NCBI GenBank assembly: GCA_051747385.1
Contig: JBNJGB010000004.1
Coordinates: 124,001 to 188,000 of the forward strand
Direction: 5' to 3'
DNA from: JBNJGB01 sp051747385
GTDB lineage: Bacteria; Myxococcota_A; UBA9042; PHBI01; JACKFB01
Length of the DNA: 64,000 nucleotides
The notes under the pieces are model-generated. The model searched no databases. It was not told the origin of the DNA and saw only the letters and a program-made list of their open reading frames with translations. Of this stretch, positions 52,701 through 60,288 are shown one piece after another. The stretch's first letter is position 1; each line of letters begins with the position of its first letter. The position numbers and the translations under genes are program-made.

Positions 52701-53125
52701 GCTCCAACGGCCTGCGGGGCTTCGCCGACCACGCCGTGGGGCGCTACGACGAAAACGGGCGCCTGGAGCCGGACATCACCGACAGCCGCGAGCTGGGCGG
52801 CGGCAACGTGGTCCTCAACGGCAGCGTCGAGTTCCGGCTGCCCATCCTCGAGGACGCCGGCCTCTGGCTGGGCACCTTCCTCGACGGCGGCGCCCTGGCG
52901 CGGACCCACGACGACCTCAGCCCCGGGAGCTTCCGCTTCTCCGCCGGCGCCGGCCTCCGCTGGCTCATCGGCGACCAGATCCCCATCCGCTTCGACTGGG
53001 CCGCCGCCTTCGGCCGCCGCCGCTGCGTCGAGTGGCGCGAGCCCCCCGAGCCCGGCACCGAGGGCGTCTGCGCCAACCGCGAGCAGGGCCAGGCGTTCCA
53101 CTTCGACCTGCTCTACCCCTTCTAG
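49730..53125 (+). CDS. TamA/BamA-like Omp85 outer-membrane protein
   Basis: A 1131-aa Omp85-family protein, long for TamA. The signal peptide (SPAALPLALMLVAVTARA) and a Pro/Glu-rich linker precede an array of POTRA-like domains (about 65-720; for example VRDVDIEGNEDFRVGEIRKR and VVIAGNEQLSTRRVGKMLGL), more than the usual three. The C-terminal beta-barrel ends in Phe (FHFDLLYPF), the outer-membrane signature, with GGSNGLRGF as the barrel-lid motif. It starts at TTG 10 bp after tamB. It probably inserts or supports outer-membrane proteins with TamB. Confidence 0.9.
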   Translation: MSPAALPLALMLVAVTARAPEPPPAEEEPPEAPARTPATVEDRAPLPAEPEPPGPCVGRRVASVALVGCRGRTCDTESRRRRLLSLADLDPEETLTAEDHERAVARLEKTGYFREVAITCEQATDGVDVRIVVDMNTFVRDVDIEGNEDFRVGEIRKRLFLRSGTVLNVTPGEEEQHESVRRQVQSLQRFYRREGLEDVSIGVEATRADPTTVDLRILIDEGERRRIRDLVIRHRQVLPTPPGEQGCPTVSRPRLRRLVGVGVGGVVTSRTERRVRRDLETFFQSIGYVRPHVDVRVEEDPLRMVVDIQTERCWLVRVWERESAAVSGTRDVPAFRFHDPLGEDVAAGEDAPYQRASLEPWREKLPFGPSGVFDREEAKRGVEIIQRDLEDEGFPFAEVVLEHRRFPRAGPDELASPVAGAIDFRITRNYERRIQGILLPGRRTFSEERLLEEIDTKVYDALGDGGFVQVEQVLFDLKELRRFYEARGFYRFRFLVQGEPDDPAPSRERIETRDWLVWEYRYRDRGFRVKKRRSEMVLYLELPFEEGPRTRLQDVVIAGNEQLSTRRVGKMLGLAPGDPFGSAYLEDGLQRIRAWYRRRGFHQARVRASCEADIPPPGGDCSLVRSSWADLIVSIDEGPRSVVGEIFWRGNFRTDPEVLVRDLPESGEPYDQSRLAEATRKLRNLGVFSAVDITRIGLEESPPRERIALVVSVEEADSRFLDLAAGFRTIDRDSDRGTRAPPLLGSIVGHGTASMDRSTTGLARAFPLSLPDVLFVFETEYIDRHFRGMGHRMRLPVKYGFSTKDALRLLSFVPTLDVPRFLGSDILLQFKLLAELDRVNEQLDREEVGAGTSLTWPLRKRMSLGVGVEASYIRFTNPDESPGLTTRIDDSFVPQVRPSVRWRWDTQDNPLHPTEGFALTSEVRYILAVDRQVVEDERRTEVNNFVKWQTSFEWAWKPRGGPVVAWFSRYGAALGAAGELLPPNERFTLGGSNGLRGFADHAVGRYDENGRLEPDITDSRELGGGNVVLNGSVEFRLPILEDAGLWLGTFLDGGALARTHDDLSPGSFRFSAGAGLRWLIGDQIPIRFDWAAAFGRRRCVEWREPPEPGTEGVCANREQGQAFHFDLLYPF

Positions 53126-53132
53126 GCGAGGC

Positions 53133-53160
53133 GGGGTCAAACCTACTCACTTTTCATTTT
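53133..53160. repeat. GGGGTCAAACCTACTCACTT repeat, copy 2
   Basis: The same 20-mer as at 13156, again beginning a few bases after a stop codon and again in a convergent gap (TamA/HD protein). It runs into a T-rich tail that overlaps the end of the HD gene. Confidence 0.6.
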
Positions 53161-54113
53161 TTGGGGTCGCGGCGGCGGAGGGCGTCGACGTAGACCCGGG
53201 GGGCGGCCCGGGCGGGCAGGTCGCCGGCGCGCACACGCTCCTCGAGCCACGCCAGGCGCTCGCCGATGCCGGGGCCGGGAGCCAGGCCCAGGGCGTCGCA
53301 GATCACGCGGCCCATGCCCTTCGGGAGCAGGGGCCGGGCCTCGTCCTCGGCACGCAGGCGGGCGATGCGCTGCCGCAGCTCACGGAGGTTCGACCGGATG
53401 CGGCTCGCCTTCGCCTTGCGGCGCGTGGTGAAGTCCGCCGCTGAGAACGTGAGGAGATCCCCGAGGCGATCCCCGGCGTCCCGCATCAGGCGACGGACGG
53501 CGCGATCCGACCAGCGGGGCTCGTAGGCGTTGACGCGGGCGTGATGCTCGATGACGTAGGCGACGCGATCGATCCGCTCCGGGGGCATCTCCAGCCGCGC
53601 CCCGATGCCGCGGGCGTACACGCCGCCGACCCGCTCGTGGCGGAGGAAGTTCACGCGGCCTCGCTCGTCGACGTGCCGCGTCGGCACCTTGCCCACGTCG
53701 TGGAGCAGCGCTACCCAGCGGAGGTCCGCGTCGGCCACGGTGCGCTCGACGACCTCCACGGTGTGGGCCCAGAGGTCCTTGTGGTGCACGCGACAGGTCG
53801 TGTGGAAGCCCACCAGGGCCGCCACCTCCGGCAGGAGGAGCTGCAGGAGGCCCGACGCGCCAAGCAGCTCGAGGCCGCGCCCCGCCCGCGGGCCCAGGAG
53901 CAGCCGATCCAGCAGCCGAAGGAGATCCCGAGGCGCGAGATCGTGCGCGCGGGCGACATGGCGTCGGACGTCGTCCGGGATCTCGGATTCGGCTTCCTCG
54001 TCGCTCCCGTGGGCGCGCTCGGCCGCCAGGGCGACGACGGCCGGCGCCGTGTCCAGCCCCGGCGCGACGCCGCTGCGCGCCGCCTCGGGTTCGTCTCGGT
54101 CCTTCCCCCTCAT
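53154..54113 (-). CDS. HD-domain protein related to the CCA-enzyme HD region
   Basis: A 319-aa protein. A central HD phosphohydrolase domain shows the metal ligands in HHKDLWAHTVEVVE, ALLHDVGK and YVIEHHARVNAYEP. The layout, with RYL-like helices before and KASRIRSNLRELRQRI after, resembles the C-terminal HD/RNA-binding part of bacterial CCA-adding or poly(A) polymerase proteins, but the nucleotidyltransferase domain is absent. It could be a stand-alone phosphodiesterase acting on nucleotides or tRNA ends. The stop lies next to the GGGGTC repeat. Confidence 0.75.
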   Translation of the reverse strand: MRGKDRDEPEAARSGVAPGLDTAPAVVALAAERAHGSDEEAESEIPDDVRRHVARAHDLAPRDLLRLLDRLLLGPRAGRGLELLGASGLLQLLLPEVAALVGFHTTCRVHHKDLWAHTVEVVERTVADADLRWVALLHDVGKVPTRHVDERGRVNFLRHERVGGVYARGIGARLEMPPERIDRVAYVIEHHARVNAYEPRWSDRAVRRLMRDAGDRLGDLLTFSAADFTTRRKAKASRIRSNLRELRQRIARLRAEDEARPLLPKGMGRVICDALGLAPGPGIGERLAWLEERVRAGDLPARAAPRVYVDALRRRDPKK

Positions 54114-54280
54114 GGCGCGCTACATAGCACAGCCGCCGGTCTCGGACAGCGCTCCGTTCCGGCCTCGACGAGCGGCGTCCCCGCTGTTGCTGGCACCCGA
54201 CCCCGGTGCTACCGTCGGTCTGCCTCGCCGGGGCGCCGTTCCCCGGTGCTCCCGCCGGCCCCGCTCCCCCCGAAGAGTCC

Positions 54281-55276
54281 ATGCCGCGCTACGAGATCCT
54301 CTTCCCAGGTGAATCGGCCGACGCGCTCCGCATGACGTTCCACGTCGAGGCGGACAACTGGATGGCTGCGCTCCACATCGCCCTCGAGGAGCTCGGTCAG
54401 CCCTACGGCCTCCAGGACGCGCTGTGCGAGATCCAGGGCGAGGACGCGGTGCGGGTCACGGATCCGAAGACCGAGCGCACCGTCGACGTCTATCGGGTGG
54501 GCCCCGGCGAAGACACCGCCGGGCCGCCCAGCACGCCACCGGTCGACATGGGACGCGCCCTGCAGATCGACCGCCCCCGGACCAGGGTCGGCCCGATCCG
54601 GCGCGACACCCAGCCCTACATCCTCGCGAGCGAGGGCGGCCCCCGTCCCGCGGACCCGGACCATACGGTCCAGGACACGCCGGCGGTGCCGGAGCCGTCG
54701 TCCCCGACGGAGCCCCGCCTGCGCGAGACCAGCCCCGGCGCTCCGATCAGCTCCCTGGTGGGTCCGCGCGACTCCCGGGTGCGCCCCCCCATCGAGGCCC
54801 TCGCAGGGGCCGCCGAGGCCCTCGATGACGAGCGCCTCAACGCCGAGCAGCTCATCGATCAGGCCCTGCAACTCGCCTGGGATCACGTCATGGCCGACTC
54901 GGTCCAGTGCCTCCTGCCGGAGAGCGACGGAGAGGGCTGGCGGGTCGTCGGAGCCCGCGGCGAGCGCGCGGGCACGGTGCTGCTCACCCGCATCGTCTTC
55001 GACCAGCCGCCCCTGTCGAGCTGGGCGCCCCACCTGGATCGGGCGCTCCACGTGGAGTCCCCGGACCTCCGCCTGCACTTCGAGGATCGCCGCGACCAGC
55101 GCATCACGCTGGAGGCCCACCAGGTGCTCATGATCCCCGTGCGGCGCGAGGAGCGGCGCATCGCCATGCTCCTGTTCGCCCGGGGCGTGGGCGCCGAGCC
55201 CTTCCGACGCGACGTCATCCAGGCCGTGCGCGACCTCGGCGACAGCCTCGGCGCCGCCCTGGCCCTGCGCTTGTAG
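54281..55276 (+). CDS. protein with N-terminal conserved module and GAF-like C-terminus
   Basis: A 331-aa soluble protein. Residues 1-75 form a compact module (MPRYEILFPGESADALRMTF ... TERTVDVYRVGP). Then comes a Pro/Ser/Arg-rich linker of about 100 residues, and from about 185 a GAF-like sensor fold (MADSVQCLLPES ... MIPVRREERRIAMLLFARG). No output domain is attached. It may sense a small ligand and signal by protein contact. Start at the ATG just after CCGAAGAGTCC. The family of the N-terminal module is unknown to me. Confidence 0.65.
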   Translation: MPRYEILFPGESADALRMTFHVEADNWMAALHIALEELGQPYGLQDALCEIQGEDAVRVTDPKTERTVDVYRVGPGEDTAGPPSTPPVDMGRALQIDRPRTRVGPIRRDTQPYILASEGGPRPADPDHTVQDTPAVPEPSSPTEPRLRETSPGAPISSLVGPRDSRVRPPIEALAGAAEALDDERLNAEQLIDQALQLAWDHVMADSVQCLLPESDGEGWRVVGARGERAGTVLLTRIVFDQPPLSSWAPHLDRALHVESPDLRLHFEDRRDQRITLEAHQVLMIPVRREERRIAMLLFARGVGAEPFRRDVIQAVRDLGDSLGAALALRL

Positions 55277-55300
55277 CGCTCGGCCCCGGACGCCGGTCGA

Positions 55301-55594
55301 TCAGTGGAGGATCGGCTGCCGCCGCTCCATGTAGCGGTAGAGGTAGTCGAAGTAGAGGTGCACCAGCACCTCCTGCACCGGGACCGGCGCCTCCCGGATC
55401 CGGGCGCGCTGGCTGCGCACGTCGCGACTGCTCTCCAGGGCGTCGATGAGGCTGTGCGTCTCGTCGGCGACCTCCCGATCCACCCAGGGACCGTCCGGCC
55501 GCCGCTTGCGGATGGCGGCGCGCAGGACCCCGCGATCGAAGAGGTGGTGGTGGCCGTTCATCCCCTGCTCGCAGATGTACCGGAAGGACTTCAT
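55301..55594 (-). CDS. 97-aa protein of unknown function
   Basis: A small, charged, probably helical protein starting MKSFRYICEQGMNGHHHLFD, with a HHH triplet and a C-terminal YFDYLYRYMERR. No membrane segment or known motif. The ATG lies at the edge of a perfect 14-bp palindrome and lacks a Shine-Dalgarno site. A repeat fragment starts 59 bp upstream. It is convergent with the GAF-like gene (24 bp between stops). I judge it real from codon use and its strong start-site structure, but give no function. Confidence 0.6.
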   Translation of the reverse strand: MKSFRYICEQGMNGHHHLFDRGVLRAAIRKRRPDGPWVDREVADETHSLIDALESSRDVRSQRARIREAPVPVQEVLVHLYFDYLYRYMERRQPILH

Positions 55595-55607
55595 GCCATA
55601 TATGGCA
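55594..55607. promoter_or_regulatory. 14-bp perfect palindrome at a start codon
   Basis: TGCCATATATGGCA is a perfect palindrome that overlaps the first base of the 97-aa gene and replaces its ribosome site region. It is strikingly AT-rich for this DNA. A dimeric regulator bound here would block the start of that gene. It could also be part of a promoter. Confidence 0.5.
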
Positions 55608-55653
55608 ACATACCTTGCGAGCCCCTGTCCAGCCCTACTACGGTCGATGCACT

Positions 55654-55695
55654 CAGGGCGGTCGCAAAGTCGACCGCCCTCCCTTGCCCTTGCCT
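55654..55695 (+). mobile_element. CAGGGC-ended element, left-end fragment (copy E)
   Basis: The first about 42 bp of the element only: CAGGGCGGTCGCAAAGTCG, the intact hairpin and two TTGCCY units, then unrelated sequence. No right end or target duplication is found. It keeps the same orientation and a distance (59 bp) to a minus-strand start similar to those of the full copies. The rest of the 279-bp gap holds only a hexamer array. Confidence 0.8.
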
Positions 55696-55826
55696 GAAGG
55701 AGCGACTCCCGCCGGAATATTCGGTGCGCGGGCGAGGACGCCCACGGTCCCGGGCACCGGTCGCGTTTCCTGGGATGGCGGTCTCCCAGCCCGCGCGATC
55801 GGCGCCCCGGCTGGAGGAACGCCGGT

Positions 55827-55859
<33 letters not shown>

Positions 55860-55873
55860 GGTCCCGGGAATGC

Positions 55874-58800
55874 TCAGCCCTTCGTGAGGCCCAGCACGGC
55901 GGCCTGGGCGGGGACCCGGAGCCAGTCCCGGCGGAGGTCGTCGTCGCCGATCGACGCGGCGATGCGGCGCAGGTGCTCGATGGCCCGCTGCTCCAGGGCC
56001 TGGGCGGCGCGGTGGCGGCGCGCCCTCCTCCTCGCCATGGCGAGGATGTAGAGCAGGCGGTGCCCGTCCTCCTCGTGGCCGGGCCGGCGGTCGGCGGCCG
56101 CGACCGCACGCTCCGCGTCCTCCAAGGCGGCGCCCGGATCGCGACCGGTGGTGGCCGCCTCCGACGCCAGGGCCCACGCCCGGGCGGCCCGCGGATACTC
56201 CTGGCGACGCTCGGCCTGGGCGGCGAGCTCCTGGGCGCGGCGGCGGCGCTCCTCGGCCGCCTCCCGGTCCCCGTCGGCGAGGAGCAGGTCCAGGAGCTGG
56301 AGGCGGGCGTCCGCGAGCGCCGTCCAGCCGCTGTCGTCACGCATGGAGGTCACCACGCCCACGGTCCGCTCCCGCGCCTTCCGCCGCTGCCCCTGGAGGC
56401 GCAGCGCCGTGGCCTCGACCAGCCCGGCGGCGGCCAGCCCCTCGCCCCAGCGATCCCGCTCCGCCAGGGAGCGCGCCTGAGAGGCGTGGTCGCGGGCCGT
56501 CTCGGACCAGCCGAAGGCCAGGTGCATCCGGGCCAGCTCCAGCTCGAGCCGGGACGACACGCCCCGGAGGTGATCCGCGGGGAGCTCCCGGGCGAGGCCG
56601 CGGAGGATCCCCAGCGCGGCCTCCGGGCGGCCGCCCTGCCTCTCCACGACCGCCTCCAGGATGCCGACGCGCAGCCGGTGGGCGCGCTCCCCGGCCGCCT
56701 CGGCGATCTGGCGGTACACGGCGACGGCCTTCCGAGCCTCCCGCACCCACTCCACCTCCACGAGGATGTCCGCCCGGGCGACCGCGAGGCGCAGCAGCAC
56801 CCCCGTCCGCGGGCGCGGCGGCCCCATGGACAGCCCCTCGGCCAGGGAGTCCAGGGCCGTGCGCGTCTCGCCGAACGCCCGCAGCCGGAGGGCCTCCGCC
56901 CACAGGAACAGGCCGCGGGCGTCGGGGCCGGGCTGCGCGCCGTCCAGCGCCATCCGCGCCTCGGCGTGCCGCACCAGCCGGCTCCAGTCCCGGGACTCCC
57001 AGGCGGCCGCCATGCGCGTCTCCAGCGCGAACCGCAGCGTGGGCACGTGGGCCGCGTCCGTGCCCAGCTCCACGAGGGCCTCCGAGGCCTCCTCGAGCAC
57101 CTCCACGTCGCCGTCGGTCGTGGCCAGGCGCACGCGCGCCTTCCAGAGCATCACCCACCAGCGCCAGGCGTCCCGCTCCTCCGCGTCCCCGACGTGGTGA
57201 TCCAGGAGCTCGGCGGCCTTGTCCAGGTAGCGCTGCGCCCGCGCGGCCTCCTCCGTGCCGACGGCCTCGCTGGCCGCCACGACCAGGTGGGGCGCCGCCA
57301 GGACCGGCCGATCCGAGCGGATCAGCTCCGCGGCCACCAGGCTCCGCTGGCCCGGGAAGGCCTCTGCGCCGTGGAGCGCCCGGGCGAGCCGCCGGTGGGC
57401 GCGCATCTTCGTCACCGCCGAGAGCCGGCGGTACACGCGGCGCCTCCACACCTCGTCGCCCACGGCGAAGCGATCCCCCGACCGCTGCACGAGCCGCCCC
57501 TGGGCCACCAGCGCCGCCAGGTGGGGGGCCCATCGGCCGAGGAAGCCCTCCACCGCGTCCCGCGGCATGGCGTGCCGCATGCTCGCCAGGAGCATGTCCA
57601 GCTCTCCCACGTCCGCCGGCTCCACGGGACCCAGGGGGGCGTGGGCGTCCCCGCGCACGGCGTATCCGTGGACCGAGCGCGTCAGCACGCCCCTCCGGAA
57701 GAGGTCCTGCAGGGCGGCCACGAGGCCCGCGGGCCGGCCGGACGCAGCGGCGTGGACGTGGGTCAGCAGGGGCACGTCCATCACGCCCCGACCGAGCGCG
57801 TCCTCGATCCAGCGGGCCGAGTCCTCCACGCTCAGGGCGTCGAGGACCGTCCGCTCCGCGAACTCCGAGGAGGCGAGGCGCGCGAAGGCCTTCGGCGCCA
57901 CCGGGTCCTCCTCGGGGTCCACCGTGGCCAGGAGCCGCAGGTTCGCCACCCGGCTCCCCGTGAAGGACGCCCGCAGCACGTCCAGGCTCTCGCGATCGGC
58001 GCGCTGGAGGCCCTCGAGCACCACCACGGTCGGATCGTGGAGCCGGGTCAACAGCGCGGCCGCGCCGGCGACGCCGGGGAGCTCCGCCGCGCCCCTGTCG
58101 CCGCCCTCCTCCCGGAGGCGACGGAGTACGTCCAGGGCCGGTTGGAGGGCCGTCAGGGCGACGTCCGAGGGAGCCTCGAGCCGCACGCGGACGACGCGGG
58201 CGCCCTGGACGGCCGCCCGATCCGCGAGCTCGTGGACGACGCGGTCCGCCTCGTGTCCCCGCGACGCCTGGACCAGCAGGGCTCGCGGCTGCTCGCGCGT
58301 GGTCTCGACGCCGGCAGCGACCCCGTGGAGCACCGCGTGCCCCCGCTCCATGGCTCGCTCCCGCCCGGGGAAGGGCACTCCGGCGAGGCGGCGCCCGAAC
58401 GCCACCGGCGTCTCGATCGGCGCGGTGCTGCCCGTGGCGTCGGCCAGCCGGACGATGACCTCGGCGGCGCTCGCGGGGCGGTCCTCCATCCGGGGCAGCA
58501 GGAGGTGTCGGATCAGGTCCTCGACCGCCGGAGGGCACTGCGGGTGCGCGATGGCGGGCGGGTCCTCGTGGAGGCGCTTGTCCAGGAGCTCCTGCTCGTC
58601 GCTGCCGCTCCAGGGACGCCGCCGCTCGATGGCCTCGTACAGGAGCAGCCCGAAGGAGTAGAGATCCGAGCGCTGGTCGAACTGGAAGCCGGCGAGGACC
58701 TCCGGGGAGCAGTACTCGGGCGTCCCGATGAACAGCTCCTCCGGAGGATCCCCGAGGCGCGAGGCGACGCCCAGGTCGATGAGGTGTGTGGAGATCCCGT

Positions 58801-59233
58801 CCCCCGACTCCATGTCCACCAGGACGTTGCCCGGCTTCAGGTCCCGGTGGAGCCAGCCCCGGTCGTGGATGTAGTCGAGGGCCCGGAGCACCTGGATCAT
58901 CCAGGGCCAGACGCGGTCCAGGCCGTCGGCGCGCGGGATCGCGCTGATGAGCGAGATCCCCGGGCAGTACTCCAGGGTGAAGTACGGCACCTCGCCGCCG
59001 CGTGGGTGTCGGGCGAAGCCCAGCTCGTAGACCTTGGGGACGTTCGGGTGCTCGAAGCTCCGCTGGGTGACGAACTCCTGCATGAAGCCCGTGGTGGTGT
59101 CGCGGTACTCCGGCAGCAGGATCTTCACCGCCACCGGGTGTTCGTTCCGCGCCAGGTCACGGGCCAGCAACACCCGTCCCATCCCCCCCTCGCCGAGGGT
59201 GCGCTCCAGCCGATACCGCCCGTCCCACGTCAC
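55874..59233 (-). CDS. Ser/Thr protein kinase with degenerate NTPase and helical regulatory region
   Basis: A 1119-aa protein. Residues 1-275 are a Hanks-type kinase: G-loop GEGGMG (14-19), Lys37 (VAVK), HRDLKPGN (129-136), DLG (153-155, for DFG) and GTPEYCSPE. A region at about 285-560 has the layout of the AAA/STAND module of similar myxobacterial kinases, but the P-loop is lost (LLVQASRGHEADR) and the Walker-B-like segment reads VVVLEGLQRADRESLDVL. The last about 500 residues are TPR-like helices. Probably a cytoplasmic signalling kinase whose second module is a binding platform. It lies 33 bp after the HTH gene. Confidence 0.88.
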   Translation of the reverse strand: MTWDGRYRLERTLGEGGMGRVLLARDLARNEHPVAVKILLPEYRDTTTGFMQEFVTQRSFEHPNVPKVYELGFARHPRGGEVPYFTLEYCPGISLISAIPRADGLDRVWPWMIQVLRALDYIHDRGWLHRDLKPGNVLVDMESGDGISTHLIDLGVASRLGDPPEELFIGTPEYCSPEVLAGFQFDQRSDLYSFGLLLYEAIERRRPWSGSDEQELLDKRLHEDPPAIAHPQCPPAVEDLIRHLLLPRMEDRPASAAEVIVRLADATGSTAPIETPVAFGRRLAGVPFPGRERAMERGHAVLHGVAAGVETTREQPRALLVQASRGHEADRVVHELADRAAVQGARVVRVRLEAPSDVALTALQPALDVLRRLREEGGDRGAAELPGVAGAAALLTRLHDPTVVVLEGLQRADRESLDVLRASFTGSRVANLRLLATVDPEEDPVAPKAFARLASSEFAERTVLDALSVEDSARWIEDALGRGVMDVPLLTHVHAAASGRPAGLVAALQDLFRRGVLTRSVHGYAVRGDAHAPLGPVEPADVGELDMLLASMRHAMPRDAVEGFLGRWAPHLAALVAQGRLVQRSGDRFAVGDEVWRRRVYRRLSAVTKMRAHRRLARALHGAEAFPGQRSLVAAELIRSDRPVLAAPHLVVAASEAVGTEEAARAQRYLDKAAELLDHHVGDAEERDAWRWWVMLWKARVRLATTDGDVEVLEEASEALVELGTDAAHVPTLRFALETRMAAAWESRDWSRLVRHAEARMALDGAQPGPDARGLFLWAEALRLRAFGETRTALDSLAEGLSMGPPRPRTGVLLRLAVARADILVEVEWVREARKAVAVYRQIAEAAGERAHRLRVGILEAVVERQGGRPEAALGILRGLARELPADHLRGVSSRLELELARMHLAFGWSETARDHASQARSLAERDRWGEGLAAAGLVEATALRLQGQRRKARERTVGVVTSMRDDSGWTALADARLQLLDLLLADGDREAAEERRRRAQELAAQAERRQEYPRAARAWALASEAATTGRDPGAALEDAERAVAAADRRPGHEEDGHRLLYILAMARRRARRHRAAQALEQRAIEHLRRIAASIGDDDLRRDWLRVPAQAAVLGLTKG

Positions 59234-59266
59234 CGGGTCGGGGCCTCCGCGCGCCGCGCCCCACCA

Positions 59267-60073
59267 TCACGCACCATCGAGCACCACCTCTCGCCACAGC
59301 GGCACCAGGCGCTCCAGGTCCCGCTCCAGCCGTCGGGTCGCCGTCGCCAGGGTCGGCGCCCGCTCGGCGAACCGGTGGTCCAGGATCACGGCCCAACCGC
59401 CCCCGTGGGAGCGCTCGAGCGTGGGGCCGTACAGCTCACGTGCGCCGCTCGGGGGCTCCGCCACGCCCGGGGGCACCCTGAGGGACAGGGACAACCCGTG
59501 CCGGTCCAGCCGAAGCTCGACCCGGGGCCGATCCTCGAAGCCGGGGACGGGCTGCTCCCCCGCGGCCCACGCTAGCACCAGCGCCTCGATGGGGGCGCCG
59601 TCCACGTCCCCTACGCGCCAGGGCGAGGTCCTGTGCGCCTCGTCCGGGTGCGGGTGTAGTCGTCCACCGGACAGGCGCGTCAGCGTCGGGTGCACGGCGT
59701 CCCCGAGCGCGATGAGCGCGTCGCGCGCCTGCAGCCGCTCGAGGTTGAGCGACGGGTTCGCCGCCCCGGACCCCAGCGCCTCCAGCGCGTCGTCGGAGAC
59801 GAGCGGCGCCTGATCCGCCTCCGCCGGAGGCCAGACCTCGGGCTCCGGGACCTCCTCGTCGCGCGACGGCGTGGGGGAGGTGTCCTCGTCGTGCGGCTCC
59901 AGCAACGGCTCCCGGTGTCGCGACAGCCAGGCCAGCACGTCCTCCGTCAGGAACCTCACCTCGCCTGCGATGACGATCCGGGGGACCGGGGTCTCCGACA
60001 CCAGGCGCTCCACCACGCCGCGCTCCACGCGCAGCAGCGTCGCAAGCTCCGCCTCTGTCAGGACCGGATGCAT
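59267..60073 (-). CDS. helix-turn-helix protein upstream of the kinase
   Basis: A 268-aa protein. Residues 1-55 (LTEAELATLLRVERGVVERL, then RFLTEDVLAWLSRHRE) resemble an excisionase/MerR-type winged helix-turn-helix. An acidic Pro-rich linker follows, and the C-terminal 150 residues form an unrecognised domain (GRLHPHPDEAHRTS ... PRVELRLDRHGLSLSL). It sits 33 bp before the kinase on the same strand, so it may be the kinase's partner or target. I use the ATG at 60073; a GTG 18 bases earlier is possible. Repeat copy D starts 54 bp upstream. Confidence 0.7.
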   Translation of the reverse strand: MHPVLTEAELATLLRVERGVVERLVSETPVPRIVIAGEVRFLTEDVLAWLSRHREPLLEPHDEDTSPTPSRDEEVPEPEVWPPAEADQAPLVSDDALEALGSGAANPSLNLERLQARDALIALGDAVHPTLTRLSGGRLHPHPDEAHRTSPWRVGDVDGAPIEALVLAWAAGEQPVPGFEDRPRVELRLDRHGLSLSLRVPPGVAEPPSGARELYGPTLERSHGGGWAVILDHRFAERAPTLATATRRLERDLERLVPLWREVVLDGA

Positions 60074-60127
60074 GCGCGGCAGTATACGCACGGCCCCGGA
60101 ATCGGGCCAGTCGACGGGGGATCAGCG

Positions 60128-60284
60128 CAGGGCGGTCGCAAAGTCGACCGCCCTCCCTCGCCCCTGCCCTTGCCGCTGCCTGCTCTCAGACGCGCGAAAT
60201 CCATCCTCTCCGAGCGGGTGCAATCCGGCGCCGGGCGCCGTACCGTCGCGCGGCCCACACGTCTCCGACCTCGCGATTGCCCTG
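60128..60284 (+). mobile_element. CAGGGC-ended MITE-like element, copy D
   Basis: A 157-bp copy, ends CAGGGCGGTCGC and GCGATTGCCCTG. Flanks GGGATCAGCG (60118-60127) and GAGATCAGCG (60285-60294) match at 9 of 10 bases. The hexamer array is diverged (TCGCCC, CTGCCC, TTGCCG, CTGCCT) but still leaves four G-runs on the complement. The right target duplication spans the stop codon of the Trp-repeat gene. Confidence 0.87.
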
Positions 60285-60288
60285 GAGA

